A stretch of 64,000 bases of DNA from Embleya scabrispora (GTDB lineage: Bacteria; Actinomycetota; Actinomycetes; Streptomycetales; Streptomycetaceae): the NCBI RefSeq assembly GCF_002024165.1, contig NZ_MWQN01000001.1, positions 1,178,001 to 1,242,000 on the forward strand, in the 5' to 3' direction. A program made the position numbers and the translations under genes. Numbering within the stretch: position 1 is the first letter of the stretch; every line of letters starts with the position of its first letter. Under the pieces are notes generated by a model. It was not told the origin of the DNA and searched no databases. It saw only the letters and a list, made by a program, of their open reading frames with translations. Of the stretch, positions 9,690 through 17,964 are shown piece after piece.

Positions 9690-10460
9690 TCAGGCGCCGA
9701 GCGTGGCGCCACCGTCGACCGTGAGCTCGTGCAGCGTGATGTGCCCGGCCTGGTCGGACAGCAGGAACAGCACCGCGGCGGCGACGTCCTCGGGCCGGGC
9801 GAGTTTGCCCAGCGGGATGCCGACGCGAAATGCGTCGGGGTCGCCCTCCAACGTGTGCCTGCGTCCGCTGTCGTCGTGCCACATCGACCACAACATCGGC
9901 GTGTCGGTCGACCCGGGCGCGACCACGTTGCAGCGGATGCCGTACCGGGCCACCTCCAGGCCGAGCGACTTGGTGAACATCGTGGCCGCGGCCTTGGAGG
10001 CGGCGTAGCCGGCCATCTTCGCGCGCGGGGTGCTGCCGCCGTTCGAGGACACCGTGACCAGCGCCCCCTCGCCGCGCGGCGCCATCCGGTCGACCACGGC
10101 GCGGGACATGTGGAACACCCCGCCGACGTTGACCGCGAACATGTCCGCCCAGTCGCGGTCGGACATCTCGCGGACCGGGCCGAGGCGCAACACGCCGGCC
10201 GCGTTGACCAGGAACCGCACCGGGCCCAGCTGCGCCTCGACCGCCGCCACGGTGGCCTCGACCTCGTCCGCGTCGGTGACGTCGGTGGGGAAGGCGGTCA
10301 CGGGCAGGCCCGCGGCGACCAGTTCCGCGACGTACTTGCGCAGCCGGTCCGCGTCCCGGTCCACCGCCGCCACCGCCGTGCCGCGCTCGGCGAGCGCGCG
10401 CACGACCGTGCCGCCGATCCCCCCGGCGGCGCCGGTGACCACCGCGACCTCGTTCGTCAT
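9690..10460 (-). CDS. EntA/DhbA-like SDR, predicted DHHA dehydrogenase (gives 3-hydroxyanthranilate)
   Basis: 256-aa classical short-chain dehydrogenase with the cofactor loop TGAAGGIG (9-16), NAAG, and the catalytic Ser plus YAASK. The serine neighbourhood ([15 protein letters not shown]) closely follows that of 2,3-dihydro-2,3-dihydroxybenzoate dehydrogenases. Next to PhzE/PhzD homologues, the expected substrate is the amino analogue, DHHA, oxidised with NAD+ to 3-hydroxyanthranilic acid. The same three-step route is known for benzoxazole antibiotics such as A33853 and caboxamycin. The ATG overlaps the DAHP synthase stop (ATGA). Confidence 0.85.
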   Translation of the reverse strand: MTNEVAVVTGAAGGIGGTVVRALAERGTAVAAVDRDADRLRKYVAELVAAGLPVTAFPTDVTDADEVEATVAAVEAQLGPVRFLVNAAGVLRLGPVREMSDRDWADMFAVNVGGVFHMSRAVVDRMAPRGEGALVTVSSNGGSTPRAKMAGYAASKAAATMFTKSLGLEVARYGIRCNVVAPGSTDTPMLWSMWHDDSGRRHTLEGDPDAFRVGIPLGKLARPEDVAAAVLFLLSDQAGHITLHELTVDGGATLGA

Positions 10461-11698
10461 GTCGATTGCCCTCCTGTCGCTTGGTGTGCCGGGCCCGACC
10501 CGGCCTCGGCCGCCGTCCACGCGTCGGGCGCGACCTCGGCGTCCCAGGCGGCCAGGACGAGCAGTGCCTGCTCCGCCGTCAGGCGCGGATCGCAGAAGCT
10601 GGTGTAGACCTCGCCCACCCGGTCGGCCTCCCACGTGTCGAACACGCACTCGGTGACCTGGTCCGGGGTGGTCTCCAGGTGCACGCCGCCCGGGTGTTCG
10701 CCGGCCTCGGCGAGCACCGCCCGAAACGCGGCGACCTCGCGGCGGAGCGTGCGCACGTAGCGCGTCTTGTAACCGCGGTCGGTCACCACGGTGTTGCCGT
10801 GCATCGGGTCGTTCAGCCACACCACCGGATGCCCGGCCGAGCGCACCGCGCGGACCAGGGCGGGCAGTCGCTCGGCGATGGTGTCCGCGCCCATCCGGAT
10901 GATCAGGGTGAGTCGGCCCGGCACCCGGTCCGGGTCCAACCGCAGGCACAGTTCGGTCAGTTCGGCCGGGTCGATGTCCGGGCCGACCTTGACCGCGACC
11001 GGGTTGACCACCTTCGCGAGCAGCGCCACGTGCGCGCCGTCGACCTGGCGGGTGCGCTCCCCGATCCACGGCCAGTGCGTCGAGGTCAGCAGCAGGTCGC
11101 CGGACTCGGTCCGGCGCACCAGGGGCAGTTCGTAGTCGAGGACCAGCGCCTCGTGGCTGGTCCACACCGGCACCCTCGGGTGGGCGGCCCGGTGCCGGTC
11201 CAGGTGTCCCATGATCTCGGAAGCGGCCAGATAACCGGTGACCAGGCGCAGCGGATCGGGCCGCCGCTCCTCCGCCACCGGTTTCGGGCCGTTGATCAAG
11301 TGACCTCGGTAGACCGGCAGTTCGACGCCGCCGACATACTCGGTCGGCCGGGATCGGGGCTTGGCGAACTGGCCCGCGATGCGTCCTACGCGCACGACCG
11401 GGCGCCGGCCGAGCCGTTCCATCGCGCCGGCGAGCAGGTCGAGGACGGCGATTCGGCGGGCGACATCGGCCTCGCCGCACTCGCCGGGATCCTCGGCGCA
11501 GTCGCCGGCCTGGATCAACTCCGCCGCGCCGGCGCTCACCTGCGCGAGGCCGCGGCGCAGCGTACGCACGTCGGTTTCGCCGACCAGGGCGGGGCGTCCC
11601 GCCAACGTTTGTCGAACACTGTGGATCTGGGCGTCGTCCTCCCAGTCCGGCTGTTGCGCGGCCGGGTGCCGCGGAATCGGCAGCAGGTCACTGGTCAA
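10457..11698 (-). CDS. phzC: Class II 3-deoxy-7-phosphoheptulonate (DAHP) synthase
   Basis: 413 aa, plant/actinobacterial type II DAHP synthase. Visible family blocks are QAGDCAED, VGRIAGQFAKPRS, LIIRMGAD, WLNDPMHGNT and HLETTPDQVTEC. It condenses PEP and erythrose 4-phosphate; pathway-dedicated copies commonly raise chorismate supply in aminobenzoate and phenazine clusters. The start is TTG at 11698, chosen because GGAG lies 6 bp upstream; a GTG at 11725 is also in frame. It is the first gene of the six-gene core operon and overlaps the SDR start. Confidence 0.9.
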   Translation of the reverse strand: MTSDLLPIPRHPAAQQPDWEDDAQIHSVRQTLAGRPALVGETDVRTLRRGLAQVSAGAAELIQAGDCAEDPGECGEADVARRIAVLDLLAGAMERLGRRPVVRVGRIAGQFAKPRSRPTEYVGGVELPVYRGHLINGPKPVAEERRPDPLRLVTGYLAASEIMGHLDRHRAAHPRVPVWTSHEALVLDYELPLVRRTESGDLLLTSTHWPWIGERTRQVDGAHVALLAKVVNPVAVKVGPDIDPAELTELCLRLDPDRVPGRLTLIIRMGADTIAERLPALVRAVRSAGHPVVWLNDPMHGNTVVTDRGYKTRYVRTLRREVAAFRAVLAEAGEHPGGVHLETTPDQVTECVFDTWEADRVGEVYTSFCDPRLTAEQALLVLAAWDAEVAPDAWTAAEAGSGPAHQATGGQST

Positions 11699-12041
11699 TG
11701 CCGGCTCCAGCGATTGAATGCCCACCCGGACGGCCGCGGCTATTCGGCGCGGCCGTCCGGTCTCGGAATTTACTTGGACGGTGATCCGAAACGACTGAAG
11801 AGAACACGCCCCCACCCTCGCTCTTTTGTCCGAGCGCGCCAAGGGCGGGGGTTCCGGTTCGTCAGGTCGATGCGAGTCTGTCAGCTGGCCGGCCATCCGA
11901 CGGATTCGCGAAAATCGGCTTGACCGAGGATTTACCGTCTGCGAGGGTGCCGGTATGAGGCCGAAATCCCGGGCCGAAAACGGGGCGAAGGCGCGTACCG
12001 GGAAATGAATTCGAAACCCGGCCGGGGCCGCCCGGGATCGT
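11699..12041. other. Promoter-containing gap upstream of the core operon
   Basis: About 340 bp between the DAHP synthase start and the end of the SnoaL-like gene on the same strand. The AT-richer part (about 11760-11950) is the likely site of the core-operon promoter. No gene and no strong operator repeat was found. Confidence 0.4.
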
Positions 12042-12437
12042 TCAGCTCGTGCCCGAGGGGTTGGAGATCACGTACCGCCAACAGCCGTCGGCCCCCCGCC
12101 GGGCGACATCGGTCGCGGTGCCCTCGATGTGCACGTGGACACCGTCCGGGCCGACCCCGTCGTGTACGTAGTCGTTGATCACCAGGGCGATGTCGCCGAC
12201 CACGTAGACGTTGCGCAGCGAGACGGCGATCGGGACGCGATGGCGCAGCACCGTCGGCAGCGCGGCCCGCCGCTGCGCGCCCTGTGTGGTGACCCCCGGC
12301 TCGCGCACGTGCATGCCCTCCGGTTCGAAAAGCTCCTGGAGCAGTTCGAGGTTCCGGTCGTTGAAGGCGCCCACGAAGGTGTGCAGGAGCTCGGCCGGCT
12401 CGGCGGGAAGGCGTACGTCGTTTCGAATGGCAGACAT
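12042..12437 (-). CDS. SnoaL/NTF2-like (DUF4440-type) small protein
   Basis: 131 aa with the alpha-plus-beta-barrel pattern of the NTF2 superfamily: an N-terminal helix ending in FVGAFNDRNLELLQELF, then strands with HVREPGVT and DGVGPDGVHVHIEGTATDVARR, ending in WRYVISNPSG. Such proteins act as small cyclases, isomerases or binding proteins and are frequent in biosynthetic clusters. It is shorter than PhzA/PhzB and does not resemble their active-site region. It starts divergently from the flavodoxin-like gene about 200 bp away, so the two may share a control region. Confidence 0.7.
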   Translation of the reverse strand: MSAIRNDVRLPAEPAELLHTFVGAFNDRNLELLQELFEPEGMHVREPGVTTQGAQRRAALPTVLRHRVPIAVSLRNVYVVGDIALVINDYVHDGVGPDGVHVHIEGTATDVARRGADGCWRYVISNPSGTS

Positions 12438-12637
12438 GGTTCGAGTACAGCATCGGGCGGTCGAGTCGGACAGAATCGAGGGGCATGTCTGTCACCTCGG
12501 TTTTTCCCGCCCCGGCTTGCCGCGACGGACCTGACAGATCCCGAAACCATGGCTGGGCCGATCTTTTGTCGGCCCGGCATGATGTCGACGATATCTGCAT
12601 ACGCCGAGACGATATCGGCTCACCGGGAGCGTACCCC

Positions 12638-13306
12638 TTGACCAACATCTCCATCATCTTCCATTCGCGCAGCGGTAACATTTACCAGCTCGTCGAAAAG
12701 GCCGCGCAGACGGCTCGGGCCGCGGGCGCCGAGGTGCGCGTGCGCAAGGTGGCCGAGTTGCCCGATCCGATGATCCTGGACAAGCAGGCGTATCAGGATC
12801 TGGCGACCGCCACGGCGGACATCCCGGAGGCGGGCCTGGACGACCTGGTGTGGGCCGACGCGATCATGATCGGCACGCCGGTCCACTACGGACTGCCCGC
12901 GCCGCAGATCCTGAACTTCTTCGACCACACCGGACCGGTGGCCATTCCGGGCAAGTTGATGAACAAGGCGGTCTCGGCGTTCGCCTCCGGGTCGATGCCG
13001 CACGCCGGCCAACAGGCGACGATCCTGGCGCTGCACAACGCGTTCTGCCACTGGGGTTCGGTGATCGTCTCCAACGGTTCGGCCGCGGCGGTGCTGCACC
13101 AGCCCGGCAACGGCGCGCCGTACGGCACCGGCACCATCTCGCGGCACGAGGCGAACAGTGTCACCGACGACAACCTCGGCGCGATCGAGTACCAGACGCT
13201 GCGCACCCTCCAGGTCGCGGGCGCGCTCAAGCGCGGGCTCGAGCCGGAGCCGGGAATCACCCTGGTGAGCGAGGAGCGGCTGCGCAAATTCGGCCTCGAC
13301 ATCTGA
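12638..13306 (+). CDS. WrbA-like flavodoxin-fold NAD(P)H:quinone oxidoreductase
   Basis: 222 aa. The FMN phosphate loop is HSRSGNIYQL near the N-terminus; the body has MIGTPVHYGLPAPQI and FASGSMPHAGQQ, all typical of WrbA-type flavoproteins. The family does two-electron reduction of quinones. No ATG fits; TTG at 12638 is preceded by GGGAG at 9 bp and begins the conserved part, so it is taken as the start. A quinone reductase would suit a pathway with o-aminophenol, o-quinone or diazoquinone intermediates, for tailoring or self-protection. Confidence 0.8.
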   Translation: MTNISIIFHSRSGNIYQLVEKAAQTARAAGAEVRVRKVAELPDPMILDKQAYQDLATATADIPEAGLDDLVWADAIMIGTPVHYGLPAPQILNFFDHTGPVAIPGKLMNKAVSAFASGSMPHAGQQATILALHNAFCHWGSVIVSNGSAAAVLHQPGNGAPYGTGTISRHEANSVTDDNLGAIEYQTLRTLQVAGALKRGLEPEPGITLVSEERLRKFGLDI

Positions 13307-13365
13307 GGCGAGCACGATCCGGCGACGCGCGCCTTCCGGCGACACGAACGAACCGAGGAACCCGC

Positions 13366-14166
13366 ATGACATTTCGCGACACCGCGTGGCCGGAGGGTAC
13401 GCCCTGCTGGGTGGAGGTCCGGGTCGGTGATCCCAAACACACGAGCGCGTTCTACGGAGCCCTGTTCGGGTGGGACTTCCTGGACCGGGGCGAGGAGTAC
13501 GACCATTACCTGACGGCGAGTCTGGACGGTCGCACGGTCGCCGACATCGGTCCCCGGTTCGGGGAGCCGGCGAACGCGCCGTCGGCGTGGCTCGTCTGCA
13601 TCGCGGTCGAGAGCGCCGACGCGGTGGCGGAACGGATCGTCCGGGCGGGCGGGACGCTGACGGTCGCGCCGACCGACGTCGGCACGCACGGCAGGTTCGC
13701 GGTGGCGGCCGACCCGGGCGGGGCGGTGTTCGGGATCTGGCAGGCGGACGAGTACTTCGGCGCCGAGGTCGCGGACGTACCCGGCGCGGCGGTATGGCAC
13801 CGGTGCCTGACCCGGGACTTCGGCGCGGCGCAGGCGTTCTATGTCGAGGTGTTCGGCTACACCGTCACGCCGGAGCCGTCCGGGTCGGGCGGACCGGACG
13901 GTGGCGGCCCGGACGCGGCGGCGGGCGTCGTGCTGCGGCTCGACGGCCGTCCCGTGGCCGGCCTCGCCCGGGCGGGTGCGGGAGCGGTGTCGCACTGGCT
14001 GGTCACCTTCGGGGTCGCCGAGTTGGCGACGGCGGTGGCGAAGGTGACCGCGTCGGGTGGTTCCGTCCTGACCGGCCCCTACGACACTTCACGCGGCCCG
14101 AGCGTCCTGGTCGCCGACGAGCAGGGCACCCCGTTCGAGGTGGTCGCGGTGAGCGCGGCGACCTGA
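13366..14166 (+). CDS. Two-domain VOC (glyoxalase/bleomycin-resistance fold) protein
   Basis: 266 aa with two VOC repeats. Each half has the pattern of a W/H-containing first strand, a DxxxxxAFY(G/V)xxFG helix and a closing DPxGxxFxxW or DEQGTPFEVV strand (about 12-125 and 137-264). The family covers antibiotic-binding resistance proteins and some metal-dependent lyases or isomerases. The ATG at 13366 has GAGGAA just upstream. It is probably transcribed with the flavodoxin-like gene (59-bp gap) and is followed by a strong hairpin terminator. A resistance or tailoring role is possible. Confidence 0.75.
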   Translation: MTFRDTAWPEGTPCWVEVRVGDPKHTSAFYGALFGWDFLDRGEEYDHYLTASLDGRTVADIGPRFGEPANAPSAWLVCIAVESADAVAERIVRAGGTLTVAPTDVGTHGRFAVAADPGGAVFGIWQADEYFGAEVADVPGAAVWHRCLTRDFGAAQAFYVEVFGYTVTPEPSGSGGPDGGGPDAAAGVVLRLDGRPVAGLARAGAGAVSHWLVTFGVAELATAVAKVTASGGSVLTGPYDTSRGPSVLVADEQGTPFEVVAVSAAT

Positions 14167-14180
14167 CGGGGGACGGCACT

Positions 14181-14227
14181 CGACATCGTCCCGGAGTCCG
14201 CTTCGTGCGGGCTTCGGGACGATGTCG
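14181..14227 (+). terminator. Long hairpin after the VOC gene
   Basis: Inverted repeat with 13-bp perfect outer arms (CGACATCGTCCCG and its complement), extended inward with one G-T pair, starting 15 bp after the VOC stop codon. It ends the flavodoxin/VOC transcription unit and marks the edge of the core block. Confidence 0.75.
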
Positions 14228-14350
14228 TGTCCGGCGTTCGACGGTCCTCCCGACCGCTGCGTCCACACGTGGGTACGAAGCGTGAACGGGGCCCGAGAGT
14301 AAGGGAGTTGCCCACATCCGGGGACGCGTGTCATGGCATGCTGCGCGTCA

Positions 14351-14634
14351 TGGTGGGTGATGCGCTGTCGGGGCGGTTGGTGTCGGATCGTCTGTGGGAG
14401 TTGGTGGTTCCGTTGTTGCCGGGTTTCGGGGTGCGGCGGCAGGGGGGTGGTCGGGCGCCGGTGGAGGAGCGTGCGGTGTTCACGGCGGTGGTGTTCGTGC
14501 TGACCAGCGGGTGTGCGTGGCGGCAGTTGCCGGCGTGTTTCGGGGTGGCGTCGCCGACGGCGCATCGTCGGTTCACGGTGTGGACGAACGCGGGGGTGTG
14601 GCCGCGGCTGCGGCGGGCGGTGCTCGACCACCCG
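14351..14634 (+). mobile_element. Truncated IS5-type (DUF4096) transposase fragment, left copy of a 284-bp inverted pair
   Basis: The fragment encodes the N-terminal domain of an IS5-family transposase (SDRLWELVVPLLPGF, then TSGCAWRQLPACFG and TAHRRFTVWTNAGVW). It lacks the whole catalytic region. The open frame around it runs 14227-14709 but only this segment is transposase. The same 284 bp appears in reverse at 23324-23607 with the same two end points, and the flanks on either side of the two copies do not match. Confidence 0.8.
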
Positions 14635-14729
14635 GACTCCCGCGACGAGATCGAGTGGGGCGAGGCGATCGCCCTGGCCGCCACCGCCCGGCGCACACGA
14701 GACGCCTGAGCACCGCACGGACACGACGA

Positions 14730-14763
14730 GGGGCCCGCGCGCCGACGTGCTCGCCCGGGCCCC
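14730..14763 (-). terminator. Hairpin downstream of the N-acetyltransferase gene
   Basis: GGGGCCCG and CGGGCCCC arms about 18 bp apart, 24 bp past the NAT stop codon on the minus strand, in the position expected for a terminator between the NAT and the transposase remnant. Confidence 0.5.
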
Positions 14764-14786
14764 GCACCACATTCCGATCCGTGTCG

Positions 14787-15587
14787 CTAGTCGAATGCGA
14801 TCTGCACCGTGCCGTCGGTGATCACCTTGACCGGCAGTCGGTCGAGCTTGATGCCGAACCACTTGTCGTACGCGGTCAACAACTCCTGCTCGTCGGTGAT
14901 CGTCACGCTCTCCCGTCGGTCGCCCTCGACCCGGCTGAACCGGTCCTCCTTGAGGGTGACCCGGCCGGTCTCGGTCGGCAGCGAGCAGAACAGGTTCTGC
15001 AGGAACGGCGAGTCGGGCGCGGTGCGATACCACCACAGCGTGGGCGCGAAGTCGGACAGCTCGCACGGCACGTCGTAGACCCGGTACAGCGCCGTGTCGT
15101 TCGCCACGACGTCGATGCCGCCGTCGTCGGCCCGCTCGATCCGGAACGCCCCGTTCGGGTCCTCCTGGACCGCGTCGGTGTCCAGGGACAGCGGGTACCT
15201 GCTGTTGCGACCGAAGCCGACGTCGACGAGCCATTCCCCGCCGTCGATCCGGACCTTGAGCGCGAGATGGCACAGCGGGGCGGTGAGATTGCCCTTGATC
15301 CACACCCGACCCGGCATTATCGAAACCTCATAGCCGAGGCTTTGCAACAGGAAGGAAAGTGCCGGATTCACTTCGTAGCAACCACCGCCCCGACGCTCGT
15401 GGACGACCTTCGCGACCACCCTTTCGTCCATCAGGATGTCTTCACCGAGGTGATAGCTCAAATTCTCGAAGGGAACCGCGAACAAATGCCTCCGGTTCAA
15501 CTCGCGCAGCGACTCCAGGTCGGCCCGCTCCGGCCGTTCCGCGGCGATGCGATCCAGGTATGCGGATACCATGGCGTCGTCGATCAC
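14787..15587 (-). CDS. Arylamine N-acetyltransferase family protein
   Basis: 266 aa, normal NAT length. The catalytic triad is visible: Cys70 in RRGGGCYEVN, His107 in PLCHLAL and Asp122 in WLVDVGFG. NATs transfer acyl groups from acyl-CoA to arylamines; in ansamycin pathways the same fold makes the closing amide bond on an aminobenzoate unit. In a cluster that should make 3-hydroxyanthranilate, it could acetylate the amine (protection) or form an amide in the product. The GTG at 15587 overlaps the stop of the amidohydrolase gene (GTGA). Confidence 0.88.
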   Translation of the reverse strand: MIDDAMVSAYLDRIAAERPERADLESLRELNRRHLFAVPFENLSYHLGEDILMDERVVAKVVHERRGGGCYEVNPALSFLLQSLGYEVSIMPGRVWIKGNLTAPLCHLALKVRIDGGEWLVDVGFGRNSRYPLSLDTDAVQEDPNGAFRIERADDGGIDVVANDTALYRVYDVPCELSDFAPTLWWYRTAPDSPFLQNLFCSLPTETGRVTLKEDRFSRVEGDRRESVTITDEQELLTAYDKWFGIKLDRLPVKVITDGTVQIAFD

Positions 15588-16600
15588 GTCAGCGATCCCC
15601 TTTCAGATTCCGAGTGGTCCGCGAATCGCGGGAAGAGTTCGGCCGCATTGCCCAACTGGATGCGGGTCAGCTCGTCCGGCGAGAACGCCCCGTGCTCGAC
15701 GATGAATCGGCCGTTCTCCGCGCTGAACGATTCCGGCATGAACGGGAAATCGGAGCCGACCAGGATCCGGTCCGGCCGGGCGAACGAGCGCACCGAGGCG
15801 AACGCGTGCGGATCGCCGATCATCGCGGTGTCCGAGTAGAGCCTTTGCAGGTAACCGATCGGATCCTCCGGGAGCCGCTCGGCGAGGTCGGAGACGATCA
15901 GCGGCCCGAGCGCCAGGCGTCCGGCGAAGTACGCCATGCCACCGCCGCCGTGGGACAGGATCAGCCGCAGGCCGGGGTGCCGCTCCAGCGTGCGGTTGTA
16001 CAGGAGCTGCGCGGTCAGCCGGACCGTCTCGAACGGGAACTCGCAGAGCGAGGCCGGGAGTCCGAAGGCGGGCTGGCCGGTGGACGGGGGCACCGTCGGG
16101 TGCACGAACATCGGCACCCGGCGGCGTGCCGCCTCGGCCAGGAACTCGTCGAGCGACGGGTCGCCGAGGTAGACCCCGTTGTAGTTGGTGATCAACCCGA
16201 CGCCGTCGAGGCCGAGCACGTCCTGGCAGTACTCCAACTCGGCCAGGGCCGCGTCCACGTGCGGCAGCGGCAACACCGCGAACGCGCCCAGTCGACCCGG
16301 ATGCCGGGACACCAGCTCGGCCATGAACTCGTTGATCCACCGGGCCAGATGGGCCCCGGTGTCCGCGTCCACCGCCGGCACCCCCGGCCAGATGTTGACC
16401 ACGGCCGCCCGGATTCCCTGCCGGTCCATCATGTCCAGGCTGGTTTCGATTTTCCACGCCGGTTTGTCGACGCCGGGCAACGTCGATGCGAACCCGAGTC
16501 TCCGCAGTTCCTCGACATAGAATTCGGGAACGATGTGGTGATGTACGTCGATGGCGTTCGACCAAGGCGTGCCCACGGCCACGGAAGCGCTTGTCCGCAT
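15584..16600 (-). CDS. Amidohydrolase-2 family decarboxylase-like protein (ACMSD / gamma-resorcylate decarboxylase type)
   Basis: 338 aa TIM-barrel metalloenzyme of the PF04909 type. Metal ligands are recognisable: IDVHHHIVP (17-24), MFVHPT (His168), LSHGGGG (His218) and VGSDFPF (Asp285). Relatives decarboxylate aromatic or dienyl acids such as aminocarboxymuconate semialdehyde, salicylates and resorcylates. Here a plausible job is removal of the carboxyl group from a 3-hydroxyanthranilate-derived intermediate to leave an o-aminophenol. The ATG at 16600 has AAGGAA upstream. It is the first gene of a two-gene minus-strand unit with the NAT and is divergent from the KAS III gene. Confidence 0.82.
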   Translation of the reverse strand: MRTSASVAVGTPWSNAIDVHHHIVPEFYVEELRRLGFASTLPGVDKPAWKIETSLDMMDRQGIRAAVVNIWPGVPAVDADTGAHLARWINEFMAELVSRHPGRLGAFAVLPLPHVDAALAELEYCQDVLGLDGVGLITNYNGVYLGDPSLDEFLAEAARRRVPMFVHPTVPPSTGQPAFGLPASLCEFPFETVRLTAQLLYNRTLERHPGLRLILSHGGGGMAYFAGRLALGPLIVSDLAERLPEDPIGYLQRLYSDTAMIGDPHAFASVRSFARPDRILVGSDFPFMPESFSAENGRFIVEHGAFSPDELTRIQLGNAAELFPRFADHSESERGSLT

Positions 16601-16864
16601 GAATTTCCTTCGTCCAGACGGTCCGGCACAGCAATACTCGACCCTACGTTCGGCATCGGGGAGTGTCGATGTGCCGGCGGGAAGTCTGTCACCTTCTGCG
16701 GACCGGTCGGTATCCGCGCCGCCGACCGAGATGACAGTTCCCGATGCATTGTCTGGAAATCCCGCGACACCGCTGCCAATCTTTCCGGGCAGAGCAGCCG
16801 CACCGGGCGTCGATCGGGTCGTCGGCCCGGATTGCTGTTCCGCGCCGACACGAGATGGGTGAAT

Positions 16865-17887
16865 ATGACTACGCACGCAGTCGGAGCACCGGGTGGGGAC
16901 GCGGTCGGGATCCTCGGTACCGGCTCCTACCTCCCCGGCGACGTGGTGACCAATACCGACGTCGGCACACCGGCCGGAGTGACCGACGAGTGGATCACCC
17001 GCAAGACCGGGATCCGCGAGCGCCGTTGGGCCAAGGCCGACGAAGCCACCTCGGACCTGGCGGTGATGGCCGCGCGAGCCGCCCTCGGCAATGCCGGCGT
17101 CCGGGCCGAACAGGTCTCGCTCGTGATCGTGGCGACGTCCACGCCGGACTCGCCGCAACCCCCCACCGCCGCCGCCGTCGCGGCCGAACTCGACGTCCCC
17201 GCGGGCACCCCCGCGTTCGACCTCAACGCCGTGTGCAGCGGCTTCGTCTTCGCGCTCACCACCGCGGAGCGGATGATCCGGGGCACCGGCGGCCACGCCG
17301 TGGTGATCGGCGCCGACATCTACTCGCGCACCCTCGACCCGAGCGATCACCGCACCGCGGTGCTGTTCGGCGACGGCGCGGGCGCGGTGGTGCTCGGCCC
17401 CGGCGCCGGTCGCGGGGTGCTGGCCACCCGACTGGCCACCTATCCGGCGGAGCGTCAGTTGATCCGGGTGCCCGCGGGCGGCTCCCGGATCCCGGCCTCG
17501 CCGGCGTCCCTCGACCAGGGACTGCACTACTTCCGGATGGACGGTCGGGCGGTGCGCGACTTCGTGGCCGAGCAGGTCGGCCCGCTGATCCGCGCGTTCC
17601 TGGCGGAGCACGCGCCGAACCCCGCGCGGCCGCCGCACTTCGTACCGCACCAGGCCAACGGCCGGATGATCGAGGCCCTCGCCGACGACCTCGGCTTCCC
17701 GATCGAGCGTACGCACACCACCGTGGAACGTTTCGGAAATACCGGCGCGGCGTCCATACCCATTTCCCTGGATGCCGCCGCCGACCGCCTCCGAGCCGGC
17801 GATTCGGTACTGCTCGCCGGTTTCGGCGGGGGTATGGCCGTCGGTCTGGCACTCGTCGAATGGGACGGGCCACGCGGCGCGGATTGA
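16865..17887 (+). CDS. 3-oxoacyl-ACP synthase III (KAS III / FabH family)
   Basis: 340 aa with the full Cys-His-Asn triad: Cys124 in LNAVCSGFVFA, His262 in VPHQANGRM and Asn292 in FGNTGAASIP. There is no PKS, ACP or other fatty-acid gene in the window. Stand-alone FabH homologues in natural-product clusters often catalyse unusual C-C, C-O or C-N acyl transfers, so an acyl-transfer step onto the aromatic unit is a reasonable guess. It begins a plus-strand unit with the SRPBCC protein, the AMP ligase and the flavin hydroxylase. The ATG at 16865 starts the conserved part; the long upstream open frame is antisense to the amidohydrolase. Confidence 0.88.
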   Translation: MTTHAVGAPGGDAVGILGTGSYLPGDVVTNTDVGTPAGVTDEWITRKTGIRERRWAKADEATSDLAVMAARAALGNAGVRAEQVSLVIVATSTPDSPQPPTAAAVAAELDVPAGTPAFDLNAVCSGFVFALTTAERMIRGTGGHAVVIGADIYSRTLDPSDHRTAVLFGDGAGAVVLGPGAGRGVLATRLATYPAERQLIRVPAGGSRIPASPASLDQGLHYFRMDGRAVRDFVAEQVGPLIRAFLAEHAPNPARPPHFVPHQANGRMIEALADDLGFPIERTHTTVERFGNTGAASIPISLDAAADRLRAGDSVLLAGFGGGMAVGLALVEWDGPRGAD

Positions 17888-17964
17888 CCACGTCCCGCGA
17901 CACCTGACGAATCCGACCACCGTTTCGTTGTACCGGGTGGTCGGCGCCCGGGATGATTTCATCC

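Noticed and set aside
3662-11698. Phenazine biosynthetic cluster
   Set aside because: PhzC, PhzD and PhzE homologues are present, but there is no PhzF isomerase, PhzA/B or PhzG. An EntA-like dehydrogenase occupies the branch instead, which points to 3-hydroxyanthranilate.
12042-12437. PhzA/PhzB homologue
   Set aside because: It has the same NTF2-like fold but is shorter, shows a DUF4440-type pattern, and lies outside the core operon.
15584-16600. Kynurenine/ACMSD catabolic route for 3-hydroxyanthranilate
   Set aside because: There is no kynureninase, kynurenine hydroxylase or 3-hydroxyanthranilate dioxygenase. The amidohydrolase is more likely a tailoring decarboxylase.
15359-17887. 842-aa single gene on the plus strand
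   Set aside because: The first ~500 codons are antisense to the NAT and amidohydrolase genes and show no family pattern. Only the KAS III part from 16865 is real.
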